Below, one piece after another: positions 34,480-45,839 of a DNA stretch of 64,000 bases. Position numbers and translations under genes: made by a program. The notes beneath the pieces are model-generated. The model worked only from the letters and a program-made list of their open reading frames with translations. It was not told the origin of the DNA and made no database searches. The stretch is from Gnetum montanum (taxonomy: Eukaryota; Streptophyta; Gnetopsida; Gnetales; Gnetaceae): NCBI GenBank assembly GCA_015680685.1, contig MNCI01004661.1, positions 1,168,417 through 1,232,416 of the forward strand, in the 5' to 3' direction. The stretch's first letter is position 1, and each line of letters begins with the position of its first letter.

Positions 34480-34986
34480 AGTAGATGGTTCTAAAATCAA
34501 AAAAAAATTTCTTTATATATATATATTTAATGATGTTTACTCAATGTCAAGCTTGAAATGTACTCTAAATTCTCTTTGTTCATTATTAATATTTCATAGG
34601 GATCTAGCACCCTAAAGAAAAATCTCAAAAATTTTGAAGATGCATTTTTAGGTATTCATTCTTACAACCAATCTTGAAAAACCTCCCCAATGGATTAGAA
34701 AAAGGTTCAGGCCTTATCCTTATTCAAAAGAGCCCTCATGGGTTTTCAGTTCTTACTACATAGTTTCATGTAAAGAGAAGAAAAAAACTCCCTCTAAAGA
34801 CAAAATAATAAGTTAATTAAAAATAAAGAACAAATAGCAACAAAAGATGAAAGCTTCCTATCCTTAAGCCTTAAAAATACAAATAAAATTAATACTATAG
34901 AAAATAAATTAATTGTTTAGATTTCACTAGGAGTTTTTTTGCTTGAAGTTTTAGCAAAAAAGAAACATCTTAGAGAATATGGTATT
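34480..34986 (-). repeat. LINE 3' fragment, tentative
   Basis: From about 34600 to 34980 phrases parallel the 3' end of the LINE (GAAGATGCATTTTTAGG and ATTCATTCTTACA against the same order at 25760-25950). 34480-34600 is AT-rich and unassigned. Confidence 0.35.
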
Positions 34987-35165
34987 TGATGAAGCATAGT
35001 TGACTGGCTATGTCGATGTAGCCTCATCAACATATCCCCATCAATGCATGGTCGACACTAATGCATTGACACTAATGTAATCAAGCCTATATAAATGCAT
35101 GTACAACCACATTTATGGCACATTAAGTCCACAGTGTAGTGAAGCTCTTGCAGTTAGGATTAGAT
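34987..35165 (+). repeat. Truncated LTR (U3 and start of R) of element E
   Basis: It starts TGATGAAGC. U3 has GATGTAGCCTCATCAAC and CATCAATGCATGGTCGAC, then CCTATATAAATGC (TATA, about 35089). It continues to TAGTGAAGCTCTTGCAG, a phrase near the R start of other LTRs, and stops. The rest of the LTR is deleted. Confidence 0.6.
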
Positions 35166-37396
35166 ATGTTAGACAAAAATCAATTTGTAGTCCTATCCAT
35201 GAATAAAGTGCACAAGGCACACACCAAACAATGTCATGACTTAAAGATAAGGAAAATTAAATTCCAACTAAGAAATACAGTTCTTTGCTAGAACCCCATG
35301 CACATATCCCAACACACAAAATTTCAAATGCTATGGGAAGGACCTTATATTATTCACGCAACTTTTCCATCTAGGGCCATGACAATTTATCATCCTTCTG
35401 GCCCAAACAAGTAGTTGCTAGTCAATATTCAATAAGTGAAACCTTTCCTAGAATCAAGGGTAACTAGTTTCAAGAATACCTCAACCAATGGACAAGCATG
35501 TTCTATCTTTTGGATCTTCTCCTTCCAACTCAATCATTGAGCAAATGACTATCCATGCTAATATTTTGTGATAGCTCTTCAATTTTTCAACTTTTTTGTT
35601 TTTTCAACTTGTTTTTTATGCTATTTTTTATACATTTTCAATTTTCTTGGATATTTTGCAACTTATTTTATATATTTTTCCTTGTTTATTTGTCCTTAGA
35701 TTTTTATTTCTTCTTTGTTGTTCATAAAAAATCTTGCATTTTCCCATAGTTACTATTACTAAAATTTCATTTAAAATTGTACTTCATGTTTGAATCAATT
35801 GTTTAATGACTAGATTTTGTTTTCAAATTATGACATTGATTAATGGAGCATTAATTTTTTGATGGTATCAGGTAGTGAGTCCATGTCATCCACCCATTCC
35901 ACTCAATTCTATGGGGTTTTCCATCTTGGAAGCATGAGGTCCTTTCTTAATTGCAACTTATAAAGAATCAATGACCTTGATACTTAATAGACTTAGAATA
36001 GACTAAGTGGAGTGGATAAGGGTATGGCTGCAAGGGGATGTAACTACCTTCTTAGGTATTATGGGTATTCTCATTGCTCTCTCACCACTCCTATTGTTGA
36101 CCAATAATAGGAAGCATTTCTTTGCATGGTGTGGTTCCCATAAAAAAACATGAAAATTCAAAGCACCTCCCATAGATAATAATGGGCTACAATCATTGGT
36201 TATGAGGCTAGAAAGACATGTTACCCATGCCTAAAGATACCCCTCTAACTAAAGCCCTTCCTATCTTCTTGTTTATTATTTCTTCTCTACTTGGAATGAT
36301 GGTTATTCCAAAGGATCAGTCATGAATTCTTGGGGCATGAATGGTCTGAATATGATAATGCAAAGTCAATAGAAGTAGATGGACTTGGTTTCACCTAAGG
36401 ATTGGATAGAATCTAGTCATCCTAACCATACATGCCACAAGAACTTCACATGACTACGATGTGAGACTCCATTCCATTTTCTCTCTCCCATCCATCTACC
36501 TTTGTCATTGACCACCTCACTACCTCTTATCATGGTCAATTACTATGTTCATTTTGGTATGTCATAATCCTTTTAACAATTTATTATACATATTTGATCT
36601 TTAACTAATGATGATCATTCATTGTCCTTGGGGTCCATGGACTCCTTAGTATGAGTGCATGCAAAGGTATTAATGACATGAGCCTACTTTGGGCAAGACC
36701 CACTTGCATACTTCTTGGTCTTGTTCAATTAAACTTCCTATCCCTTGGTCATTTTGCATTCAATCCCATCATTTTACAGCATAAACATCCAGTTTTGCAA
36801 CACCTTGGCATACCCATTTCTCTCCAAATCTCCTTTTTGTAGGCCAATCTCATGCCCTCTTCCATATTTTATCATCATTTTCAGCATTTTGAACTTCCTT
36901 TGTAGTCTTATTTCATCTTTAAAATCCCTCAAAATGCTTAGTTTTTTATGTTACAAGTTGCTGCAAATAGCTACATTAACGCATCCCTATTAATGTAGCC
37001 AAATGCATCGATGCATCCATATTGATACAATCCAAAAATAGTATATATTTGCATCAACACTTAGCCATTTTCTAACATTTTTCTTCCAACACAAGAGGAG
37101 TTTTTGCCATTTTCAAACCCCAAAGACCTTCCAAGTGCCATAACTTACAAACCACTTGTTCGATTTACCTTGTTCTTCAATCCCCTAGCTATTGAATGCA
37201 AGATTTTTATCCTGGGGACCATAACCCTTTAGTTTATGATAGAAAATTTTTAAAATTTTTCTAACTTCCCAAGGATTAACCATTAAAATAATATTAAAAT
37301 CTTAGTCCAAACCAAGTTAAACCTCACAAGCAAACTTTGGTAACTAATGAATAAAATAATGAACCTTCCAAGATCACAAACAAACATAAGTGTAAC
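35166..37396 (+). other. Internal non-coding region of element E
   Basis: 35166-35860 is unassigned. From about 35870 the ordered blocks of the group appear (AGTGAGTCCATGTCATCC, GGCTGCAAGGGGATG, TTTGCATGGTGTGGTTCCC), ending near 36730. At 36970-37050 there is a hairpin and palindrome cluster with a TATA-like word, described separately. No frame is supported. Confidence 0.5.
36970..37050 (+). promoter_or_regulatory. Candidate internal promoter of element E (hairpin, palindrome, TATA-like word)
   Basis: GCTACATTAA (36970-36979) and TTAATGTAGC (36990-36999) form a perfect 10-bp inverted repeat with a 10-base loop. ATGCATCGATGCAT (37003-37016) is a perfect palindrome. GTATATATTT follows at 37041. 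The words ATGTAGCC and ATGCAT also fill the U3 of the truncated E LTR. The accessory gene starts about 0.4 kb downstream once the solo LTR F is ignored. Confidence 0.4.
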
Positions 37397-38347
37397 TGAT
37401 GAGTGATGAGGTACCCCTATGCTCAACGATACGAATACAAGTGTTTCACACATGATCTGATGAAATTCCAAGGACTAAGTGCTTGTGCACCCTTGTGGAA
37501 CAAGGATGGGTTGGTTGATCGTTGTCTTCCCAAGCTTACCTGTATGTCATGATTGTATGGTTAAGTAAGCTTGAGGCATACGATTTTTATAGCTTTTATG
37601 TTTTATGTCCTGTGCTAGTAGGGAAAGAGAGAGGTAACTAAGTGACTAATTTAACTTAACTACTCATTAACTAAGTTCTAACTAATCCTAATGCCAGCAT
37701 CCATTCCCACTTGCCATATACATCCTGAACTAGTGCAACACTACTGGGATTACCAAACGCTAATCATTATTGGGTTACCAAGCATTACACGCATGCTCAA
37801 AGTGGTCGTGCTTGTGTAATTTAACGATTTTCTTAATTGATCAAAATGCATTGTTGTGCTAATAACAGAAATGTAAAGTGCATAAAATAAAATAAATGCG
37901 TAACAAAACAAATCTCAAGTGCTACAAGGATGAATCAAAGAGCTCGTCTTTATTGCCGTACACGAGGTGTGCTCAGGTACATAATGCTCAAATAAAGATC
38001 CATCCATACTTAGACCTCCTACTATGGGCACTTGGAAAATAATCTAACTTTCAAACAGACTACAAGAGTTTCGCTACTTGACTGCTAAAAGACTTCTTCT
38101 AATTTGTGCACTTGGGCACTATATTTATAGGCTTGGGAGCAACTAATCTAATAATTAGAGTAACCGCTCTAATAATTAGAATAACTACTAAAGTAACCGC
38201 TAGAGTAACCACTCTAATAATTAGAATAACTACTAAAGTAACCACTCTAATAATTAGAATAACTGCTAGAGTAACTGCTAGAGTAACTACTCTAATAATT
38301 AGAGTAGAGTACTACTAAAGTAACCACTAGAGTAACTACTCTCATCG
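37397..38347 (-). mobile_element. Solo LTR F (minus orientation)
   Basis: In reverse it starts TGATGAG-like (forward CTCATCG at 38341-38347) and ends CTCATCA (forward TGATGAG at 37397). There is no PBS or PPT beside it and the flanks read on as element E. GTAAC (37392-37396) and ATAAC (38348-38352) would be the target duplication with one transition. U3 (38140-38345) is a tandem array of CTAATAATTAGAGTAAC-like units; TATA in reverse near 38130. Confidence 0.7.
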
Positions 38348-38934
38348 ATAACCTAACCCAATAAGAAAGGTATCAAAAATGAACTAAGGTTTATACATCG
38401 AAATGCTAATCAATGGTTACGTCGGTGATCGCAAATAACATCAAAGAGGAAAGCACTAGCAGGAGGGCCTTCCTAATTAAGGGAGAAGCAACCATGAGAA
38501 TGAAGGGGCTAGTAATAGCAATAATAGCAAGTCCAAGAGTAAAAGACCAAAGCAACTCATGCCATAGGACCTCTTTGAGAGGATCCCAAAGTGGAATCTA
38601 TTTGAAACATTTCAATTGCTAAAACCAACTAATCAAGACAAGATGAGTCACCAAGGCCAAGACTTAACCTAGAGGTCACATTAATTGAGGCCTTCCTTGA
38701 AAAGATTCAAACCAAGGAGGTTCAAATTTTTGGTCTCTAAAAACTAGCCTTGGGATCCTTCTTGGAATTGATTCCTGAGGAGATCTACACATAATTATAG
38801 AGGTCTCCTATGTGGTCCATCCTCTCCTCTAGTGGAGAATGGTACATGGGGAAGACCTATCTATTTTGGAACAACTAGTAGAGAGATGCATCTATTAAAA
38901 TGAAAAACATCACTGTCTCCTACTCAATTGAGGC
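38348..38934 (+). pseudogene. Accessory gene of element E, part 1 (N-terminal half)
   Basis: From about 38432 the frame reads SKRKALAGGP, comparable to the MAPKRRKQGGP start in element C. Later it reads EAFLEKIQTKEVQIFGL, then WSILSSSGEWYMGKTYLFWN, which aligns with WPILSESGNWYLGETYQLQN-like sequence in the accessory gene of H. Several TAG codons. The gene is cut at 38934 by element G and resumes at 54722. Confidence 0.6.
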
Positions 38935-39943
38935 TAATGAGTGACGAGGTACACCTTACACTCAACCATATGAATCACAAGAACTCACATATGATCCAGT
39001 CAAATTCTGTGGATGGGACTAGTGGTGGCATCTAGATCATTATGTCTTGATCGCAATTCACTGTCTTCCCACTTGGACTAGTGGTAGCTTTGTCATGTAT
39101 GGTTTAGAACAAAGTGAGGCATATGATTCTTGATGTTGTTTCGGCCTTATGCTACCCCTAATAATCATAAAGACATCAAATATTTAAGCTAACTAACAAT
39201 GAAAAGTAAAGTCTAAACTAGCCTACGAGTGATGAGTGTCTATTCCCAGCTTTCTAAACATGACCTAAACTAACGTGTCCACTACTAGAATTACCAAGTG
39301 CTATGCTATTGGGAAAACCAAGCAATAACACTACTGGAGTTACCAAGAAAATATGTGTTTACACTCGAAACTGGTCACGCTTATTCCACCAATTCATTAA
39401 TATGCATGGAAACGTAAATATTACCTAAGTACATGAAAAGTAAATTGCATGGAAAGTAAATCTAATCTCATTCAAAGTGTTGCAATGAATAAGAATCAAT
39501 CTTGATCTTATTATCGTTCATGAAATGTGTCCAAGTACATTGTCACTTGAATAAGATGTCGTACAATTAACTCAGCTCCACACTGCGGGCACTCACTGAC
39601 TATTCTCTAAGACTATGAAATAAAACTACAAGAGTTCAAGTACTCTATTGGCCAAGAATTGCATAAACACGACAGGTGAGAATTTATTTATAGACTTTAT
39701 TCTGGGGCTATGTTGATAGGGCCTCATAAACATAGCAAATGCTACATTGATGTGGCCCCATCAATGGGGCAGCAACACATAGATGGGGCCTTGTCGATGA
39801 GGCCATGTTGATGAGGACTTGTCAACATGACATGTTGATGCTTCATCATTATTCAAACATATGCAATGGCATGCATTAAGGCATCTATGTTGAGGCATCT
39901 ACCTTGACATAGCTTTTCAATGTAGCTAACTGATGCTTCATCA
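38935..39943 (-). repeat. 3' LTR of element G
   Basis: 1,009 bp, forward TAATGAGTGACGAGG to TGATGCTTCATCA, followed by the reverse PPT TACCCCC (39944-39950). U3 (39700-39943) is rich in ATCAATG and CATTGATG words that pair with each other. Confidence 0.88.
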
Positions 39944-39950
39944 TACCCCC

Positions 39951-40900
39951 ACAACTGAGTAAAAACTTATCCTTGAGTTAATAAAATAGGATCAAGTTTT
40001 CTTTATAAAAAATTGGGAATGATGGGATTATTGACTAACGCTAACTACTAACTAACTATGAGTGTTGCATTACAAAATTTTATTTGAGTGGATGCATACA
40101 AAATGACAAAGTGACAAAAAAAATAGACATACATTGAAAATTATAAAATTTGCATAGGCCTTCAAAAATCCACTAAGGATGATTCTTCTTATTGCTACTA
40201 GTAGTGGTAGACTTCCAACCTTGATTATTATGTTGATGCTTCTCTGGTTATGTAGAACATTCTTGAAGGACGGACTGAAATTTCTTCTCATCATTCCATG
40301 GATCTAGTAAACATGCGATGCTTGAGCTACTATCTTGTATTTACTATGATTTTTGCCAGAGCATATCCTCTATTGTTCCCCTCATGGCTTCATTTTCATG
40401 CCTAGCAAAAGACCTCTTTCCTTAGGCATTTCTTATAGCATCACTTGTAGTCAGCAAAGGGTCAACATTAGTTTTGGTAAATTTTCCTTAATACTTAACC
40501 ATTTTCAAATCCCTTAGTTTACGTTTAAGCACAAGGTGATGACAACATACTATGCCCAAGGCTATGAGGTAATTAAAATCATCAATCTTTCCACATTATT
40601 TTGATCAATTACTATTAGTTACCATAATGTTTAAAAATAAGATGTTAGAAAAATTTCAAAAATTTCAAAATAGACATTCCCAGCCCCCATGACTAATTAA
40701 TGTAACTCTGGAACTGCACAAGTTTTCAAAATATTGAAACCAAAGGTGTGATTTAGAAGATTGTGAAAAAATATTAATGGATATGGAAAAATAAAAGTAG
40801 GAAAAATTAATGAAACAAATGAGAAGTAGTCCCAAAATTATGCATAAATTTAAAGAAACTATCACTGACATTCTAGAAGATGTGAAGGTTAGTTCAAAGC
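39951..40900 (-). pseudogene. Accessory gene remnant of element G (C-terminus)
   Basis: Minus-strand reading of about 40040-40320 gives LDPWNDEKKFQSVLQECST, parallel to HDPQKQEEKFQVLL in H and HDPRIEEEKLQAFL in D. Upstream (to about 40560) RHENEAMRGTIEDMLWQK keeps the helical region. The N-terminal domain is not found; the sequence passes to non-coding blocks near 40900. Confidence 0.5.
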
Positions 40901-42200
40901 CATGATCAACAAAAGTTATGCAAGTGGGTCCTCCCCAAAGTAGGCTCCTACCATAATGTCCTTACATAAACACTTCTATAGATGTCTATGGGAATCCTAG
41001 AAGTTAAATGTACATCATGTTTTTATTCCAAACAACATACAACTACCCTGGTTGGGATATTGCACTATACTAGACAAAAGTAAGAGGCTCATAATTGTAT
41101 GCAACAGTGAGGTGACTAATGGGATGAGAATGGATTACAGAGATTAGGATGTAAGGTACTTGACCATGTCTGTAGGTTCTTGTGAAAATGTGATTAAAAT
41201 TATCAGCATACCTATCCATCTAAGTTTGGACCAAGTCCATACCATGAATAGTGAATTTGCATTAATATGTTCTTTCCTACCAACCATCATGAGTCCACAA
41301 CTACTTCAAAGAATAATCATCACTTCAAAAAGATAAGAAAAGAGAAGAAGAAAGGAAAGGCCTTAGTAAGAGGGGTGCCTTCAAACATGGGTAACATGTC
41401 TTTCCAACCCCATAACTAGTGCTTGTAGCCCATAATTGTGTTTGAGTGTGCTTTGAATTTCCATTATTATATTTTTTTTCCTTTTTTCTCCTTTTTTTTG
41501 TTTTTTTCTCTTTTTTTGGATTTTTTTTTTTTTTTTTTTTTTTTTAAATGGAAACCACNAAATGGAAACCACACCATGTAAAAACATATCTTCTGATTTA
41601 TTGGTCAATGAAGGAGTGATGATACATTCCAAGAGAAGTCATAAACCACACAAAGGAAGTCAAGAAGAGAACCCAATAAGTCCCCTTGAGGTCACACCCA
41701 TTGCTATTTCCACTTGGTCATTCCCTCTTTCTTCAAGATATAATGAGCATTCATTAATTTTACTTTCATGAAAGAAGAACCAAATTGTTTCCATAAAAAT
41801 GACCTTTTATTCAGAGAACTAGAGAGATGAATGAGGTGGTCTCACTACTTTACACAATTACTTACCCAATCATCTCAATAGCATAGAACAAAAACCCAAC
41901 ACATAGCATTGACTTCTACATCATGACTGGCAATATTATTAACAGAAATATAAAAAACATTCATAAACATAAAGAAAATGACTTAGGAAAAGAGAATATT
42001 ATAAAGAAAAAAAAGAAAAATATTAAGAAATGGAAAACATATGAAGAATCAAAAAAGTTTGGAAGAAATAGAAAAATGATAAAAAAATTGTAAAAAAAAG
42101 GTGAAAAATATTTATTAGTTCTTGAACTAGGATGAAGCATCTCCCCCGTGACTAATCTTATGGTTGCACATTTGAGAGATGGACTACACAATTCCCTAGT
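40901..42200 (-). other. 3' non-coding region of element G
   Basis: It contains the reverse of the shared block (GTGGGTCCTCCCCAAAGTAGG at about 40924). A long T-rich run with an ambiguous base N at 41559 lies at 41460-41547. No gene. Minus-strand order: gag end, then this block, with no RT or integrase between. Confidence 0.6.
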
Positions 42201-44933
42201 TATACACCAACAATTTTCCATCTATCACTATTACTGATTTAATTAATCATGTGGTAGCACATCTAACATTGGTGATAGTCTCATTTGGATCATTTGAAGA
42301 TGTATCTTCATTTGGACTTGAAGGTGTTTCCATTTTGGGGGGTCCAAATGTGTTTGCTTCTTCTTCTTGATTTTCTATTTTAATTCCTAGGTCTTAATGT
42401 TTAATATCCTTTTTCGATGTATAATCAAAGTGTAAGATATATGCATCTAAGTCCTCTATTTGATCTATTTTCTTAAGTCTAGAACTAATAAGTGGATTGG
42501 TTGCTTCCATGCATCTCTGAAAAAATTTTATATTCTCATTTTCAAGCCACAAGGTGTCTTCGGGTTTAGTGGCTACTACATAGACTAGTTTTTACTCACA
42601 TACTTGCTCTTGAACTTTATGGTGGATTAGTATAGGGTTTGTGTTAATATTTCAAACTTCTAGCCCACAACTGCACCCTTTATCATGATTAGTTACGCAT
42701 GGATTTTTTTTGTCTCTCCACAGTGTTAGATTCATTGTTTCTATTAGGTGTTGGAGTAATAATGGATGTTGGCCTTTGCGTAGGATTGGAGGACATTGGT
42801 TGTGAAAGAAAGGGTGTTGCACTTGATTGGCATTGTGTTGGTTTAGATGAGTTAGTAGGACCATGATTTTTGTGCTTACACATGGAAACCATCCTAAAGA
42901 AAGGATGTTTCTAAGATTATGATGGGGACCTACTGGCATTATCATTTTTATGTATGTTCACAGCACAAGTGGCATTCCTTCACTGATGTTGTGGTGTTGC
43001 ATCCTCCTATGTTGCTAGCCATGACATGTGATAAAGATGAGTATGAGAATATTGAGGATATGATCAAGGATAAGAGGCATGAGGTAGTAATCCTTCAAAA
43101 GATGTTATAGGTCAACGATATTCAAGAGAGTGGTAATAGTGATTTGAGATAGAGGAAGTAGAACCAATTGAGGAAATAGATTGTTGAACATAATATTTGT
43201 ATGAGTCTAGCTAGCAGTAAGGGTAGTGCTAGTTTGATGATGGCCTCCCCCATGACTATGGATTTTTCCACTACAGTTGATATTAGTTTTGAGGTTGATA
43301 AGAAGTTCCACTAGGATATTATAGTTGGTTGTAGGATTATCTATGATTACCTTGTGAGAAAGGTAATTTCCTAGGCATTTGCTTTTGTATGAACTTAGGA
43401 TTCAATGCAAAGGTCCAATACTCATGTAGATGTAACATGATTGGGCAAAAATCCTATAGATGGTCATATAGGTAGATGTCACATCCATCATATTCTTCAA
43501 TGGTTGAGGCTATAGCTTCTTCTTCTATAGTCATTTTCCTTTTTTGTCAATCAATGTTCTTACCTATCTCCTGATCCCTTTTCCTTCTTTTCTTGTGATC
43601 ACTTGATTTTTTTCTTTTGCATTACTCTCTCCTCTACAATTTCTACACAAGTTGTAAATTTCTCATCTATCCATTCTAACATCTTATCTAACCTTTCTTC
43701 AAGCTCATCAATAGACTTTTGTATTAATAATATTTGTTGTGAAATCACTTCATCAAGGGTTGCCTCTTTTTCTCAGCATAGATATGGACCCTCTTCTTTT
43801 GAAGAGTTGGGTCCCAGTGATATTTCTCAACATTCTCTCATTTACATAGCTCCTCTTCTTCTTTTGCCACATGCTCGATTAGCTTTTGGATCTAATGGAT
43901 TCCTAGTTCATATAATTGACCTTGAGCATACATCCCAAGGATCTCTCTCGTTTGACTATGAAGCTCATATATGATGTGGAAAAGTTACTCTTCTTGAGAG
44001 AAATCATGGCCTAGACATTTATTCAATAGAGAATAGTATCTATCTAGGAATATATTCAAGGGTTCATGTTATTCTTGTTTCCATCCTTGGATTTGTCTCC
44101 TTAGGTTAGACACCCTCACATAGTTTTAGTATTTCTTGTTGAAGAGCTCCATCATTTTGGACCACTAATGGATTGAGTTTGGTTTCAATGATCTATACCA
44201 CACTTTAGCTTTGTCCATTAGTATCATAGGAAAGAGCTTAAGCTTTTTCCATCCACTTTCAATGTTTTGTAAGATGCAAGCATCATGGAAGGCTTGCAAA
44301 TCATGTTGTGGATCAAAATCATAGCCTCCCGCAAATTTAGGGATGTTATTCATATCAAGCCTTTTGATGTGACTTTCCTTACAATGCCTATGAGGTATTT
44401 TAACTACCTCTGTGATCTTTTTCATGATTTTAGTGGCTAACAAGGGTTCACCATCATTAGACATGTTGTGGTAAAAATTTCTATTTCTATTTGTCTAATT
44501 GTGATGAGTGTGTCTCTGCACATTTTGATGTCTTTAGTTTTGCCCTTCATTTTGATTTCTATTTTTATTTTGACCCCATAGTGGAGCTCTATCTCTATAC
44601 CTACATTCATCTTCATCAAAACTAGATGTTGAAGAGGAAGAGAAAGATGAGGAACTACAAGAGTCACCATGGCTTCTATAGTGTTTCACATGATCCCTGA
44701 TTTATCATTTCTAGGTTTTGAGAAGGTCCTTGGCCTTGAGGCCTCTCCTAGTCTAGGACTTACTTCATCTTCTCTAGGATAATCTACCTTAGGTGAATGT
44801 AGTTCTTGAGTGTAATTAGGGTGATCATGAACATATAAAACCCCTACATAAGGTTGGTCACTCCAATTTTCTTCAATTTATATCTTATTAGTTCTATAAT
44901 GAATTTTCTCTCTATATGATGCATTATCATTTC
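42201..44933 (-). pseudogene. gag: gag of element G
   Basis: Best preserved at 44165-44464: MSNDGEPLLATKIMKKITEV, then HIKRLDMNNIPKFAGGYDFD, LQAFHDACILQNIESGWKKL, KLFPMILMDKAKVWYRSL. This is the Athila-type gag core. An arginine- and glutamate-rich N-terminal part lies at 44437-44933. The remainder toward 42200 is stop-rich. The start of gag and the 5' UTR were separated by the insertion of H at 44933. Confidence 0.78.
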
Positions 44934-45731
44934 TAATGAGTGGCGAGGTACCCCTATGCTCAACCATACAAATACAAGCATGTACACACGATCTGGTCAA
45001 ACTCTATGGATGGACTAGTTGTGGCACCTAGATAGTTATACATTGATCACAGTTTGTTGTCTTCCCACCTAGACTAGTAGTAGCTTTGTCACGTATGGTT
45101 TAGTCCAGAGTGAGGCATATGATGTTGTCCTAGTCTCTATGTTACTCCTGATAGCCAAAAAGATAAATTGATTAAATTAATAATATGATCAAAACCTAAA
45201 TTAGCCTATGACAATGGTATCCATCCTTAACTGTCTATACACATCTTGGACTTTGTGGAATTGTTGTTGGGCATGCCAAGTATTCACACTTAAATGCTTA
45301 TGATTAAGACGTACACATTCCACTTAATGATAGGAAAAAGTAAATAATAATAAATCAAACTATAATTAAAGAAAACATTAAATAATTAAATAATAAAAAT
45401 AATGAAATTAATCTAAGTGAATGCTACAATGATGAAAGTAATCTCAATCTTTATTGCCAGTCATGCACGTGTCCAAGTACATCACACTCGAACAAAGGTG
45501 TTGTACAATTACAAACATCACACTACAGGCATCCATTGAGAATAACTGAAAGCTAAACTACCAAAAGAAAAGAACTTCTAACTCTCTAATGATCTAATAA
45601 TCTTCTTGCTATGCACCTGAGTGTTATATTTATAGGCTAACACAAGAATCATGATATTATATATATGATATCGTATCCAAGCCATGATATCGCATACCCG
45701 ATATCAGGGCCTAGAAAACCGTGATCCATCA
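44934..45731 (-). repeat. 3' LTR of element H
   Basis: Forward TAATGAGTGG to CCATCA, followed by the reverse PPT TACCTCTAC (45732-45740). U3 read on the minus strand has GATATCGGGTATGCGATATC and further ATATC words. TATA CTATAAATATAAC in reverse near 45628. Confidence 0.92.
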
Positions 45732-45839
45732 TACCTCTACGACTAAATAAAAACTCATCCTTGAGTTAACACAAAGAGAAACGAGTCTCTTACAAAAAAT
45801 TATGAAGGTATGGGATTATTGACTACTATTGAATCATCA

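Noticed and set aside
38106-38318. Open frame of 70 codons rich in IRITTKVT repeats
   Set aside because: It is a translation of the U3 tandem array of solo LTR F.
37397-38347. F as one LTR of a full element
   Set aside because: There is no primer site or polypurine tract beside it, and both flanks read as element E with a near-perfect 5-bp duplication.
41381-41632. Lysine-rich minus-strand frame
   Set aside because: It translates a T-rich run that includes an ambiguous base at 41559.
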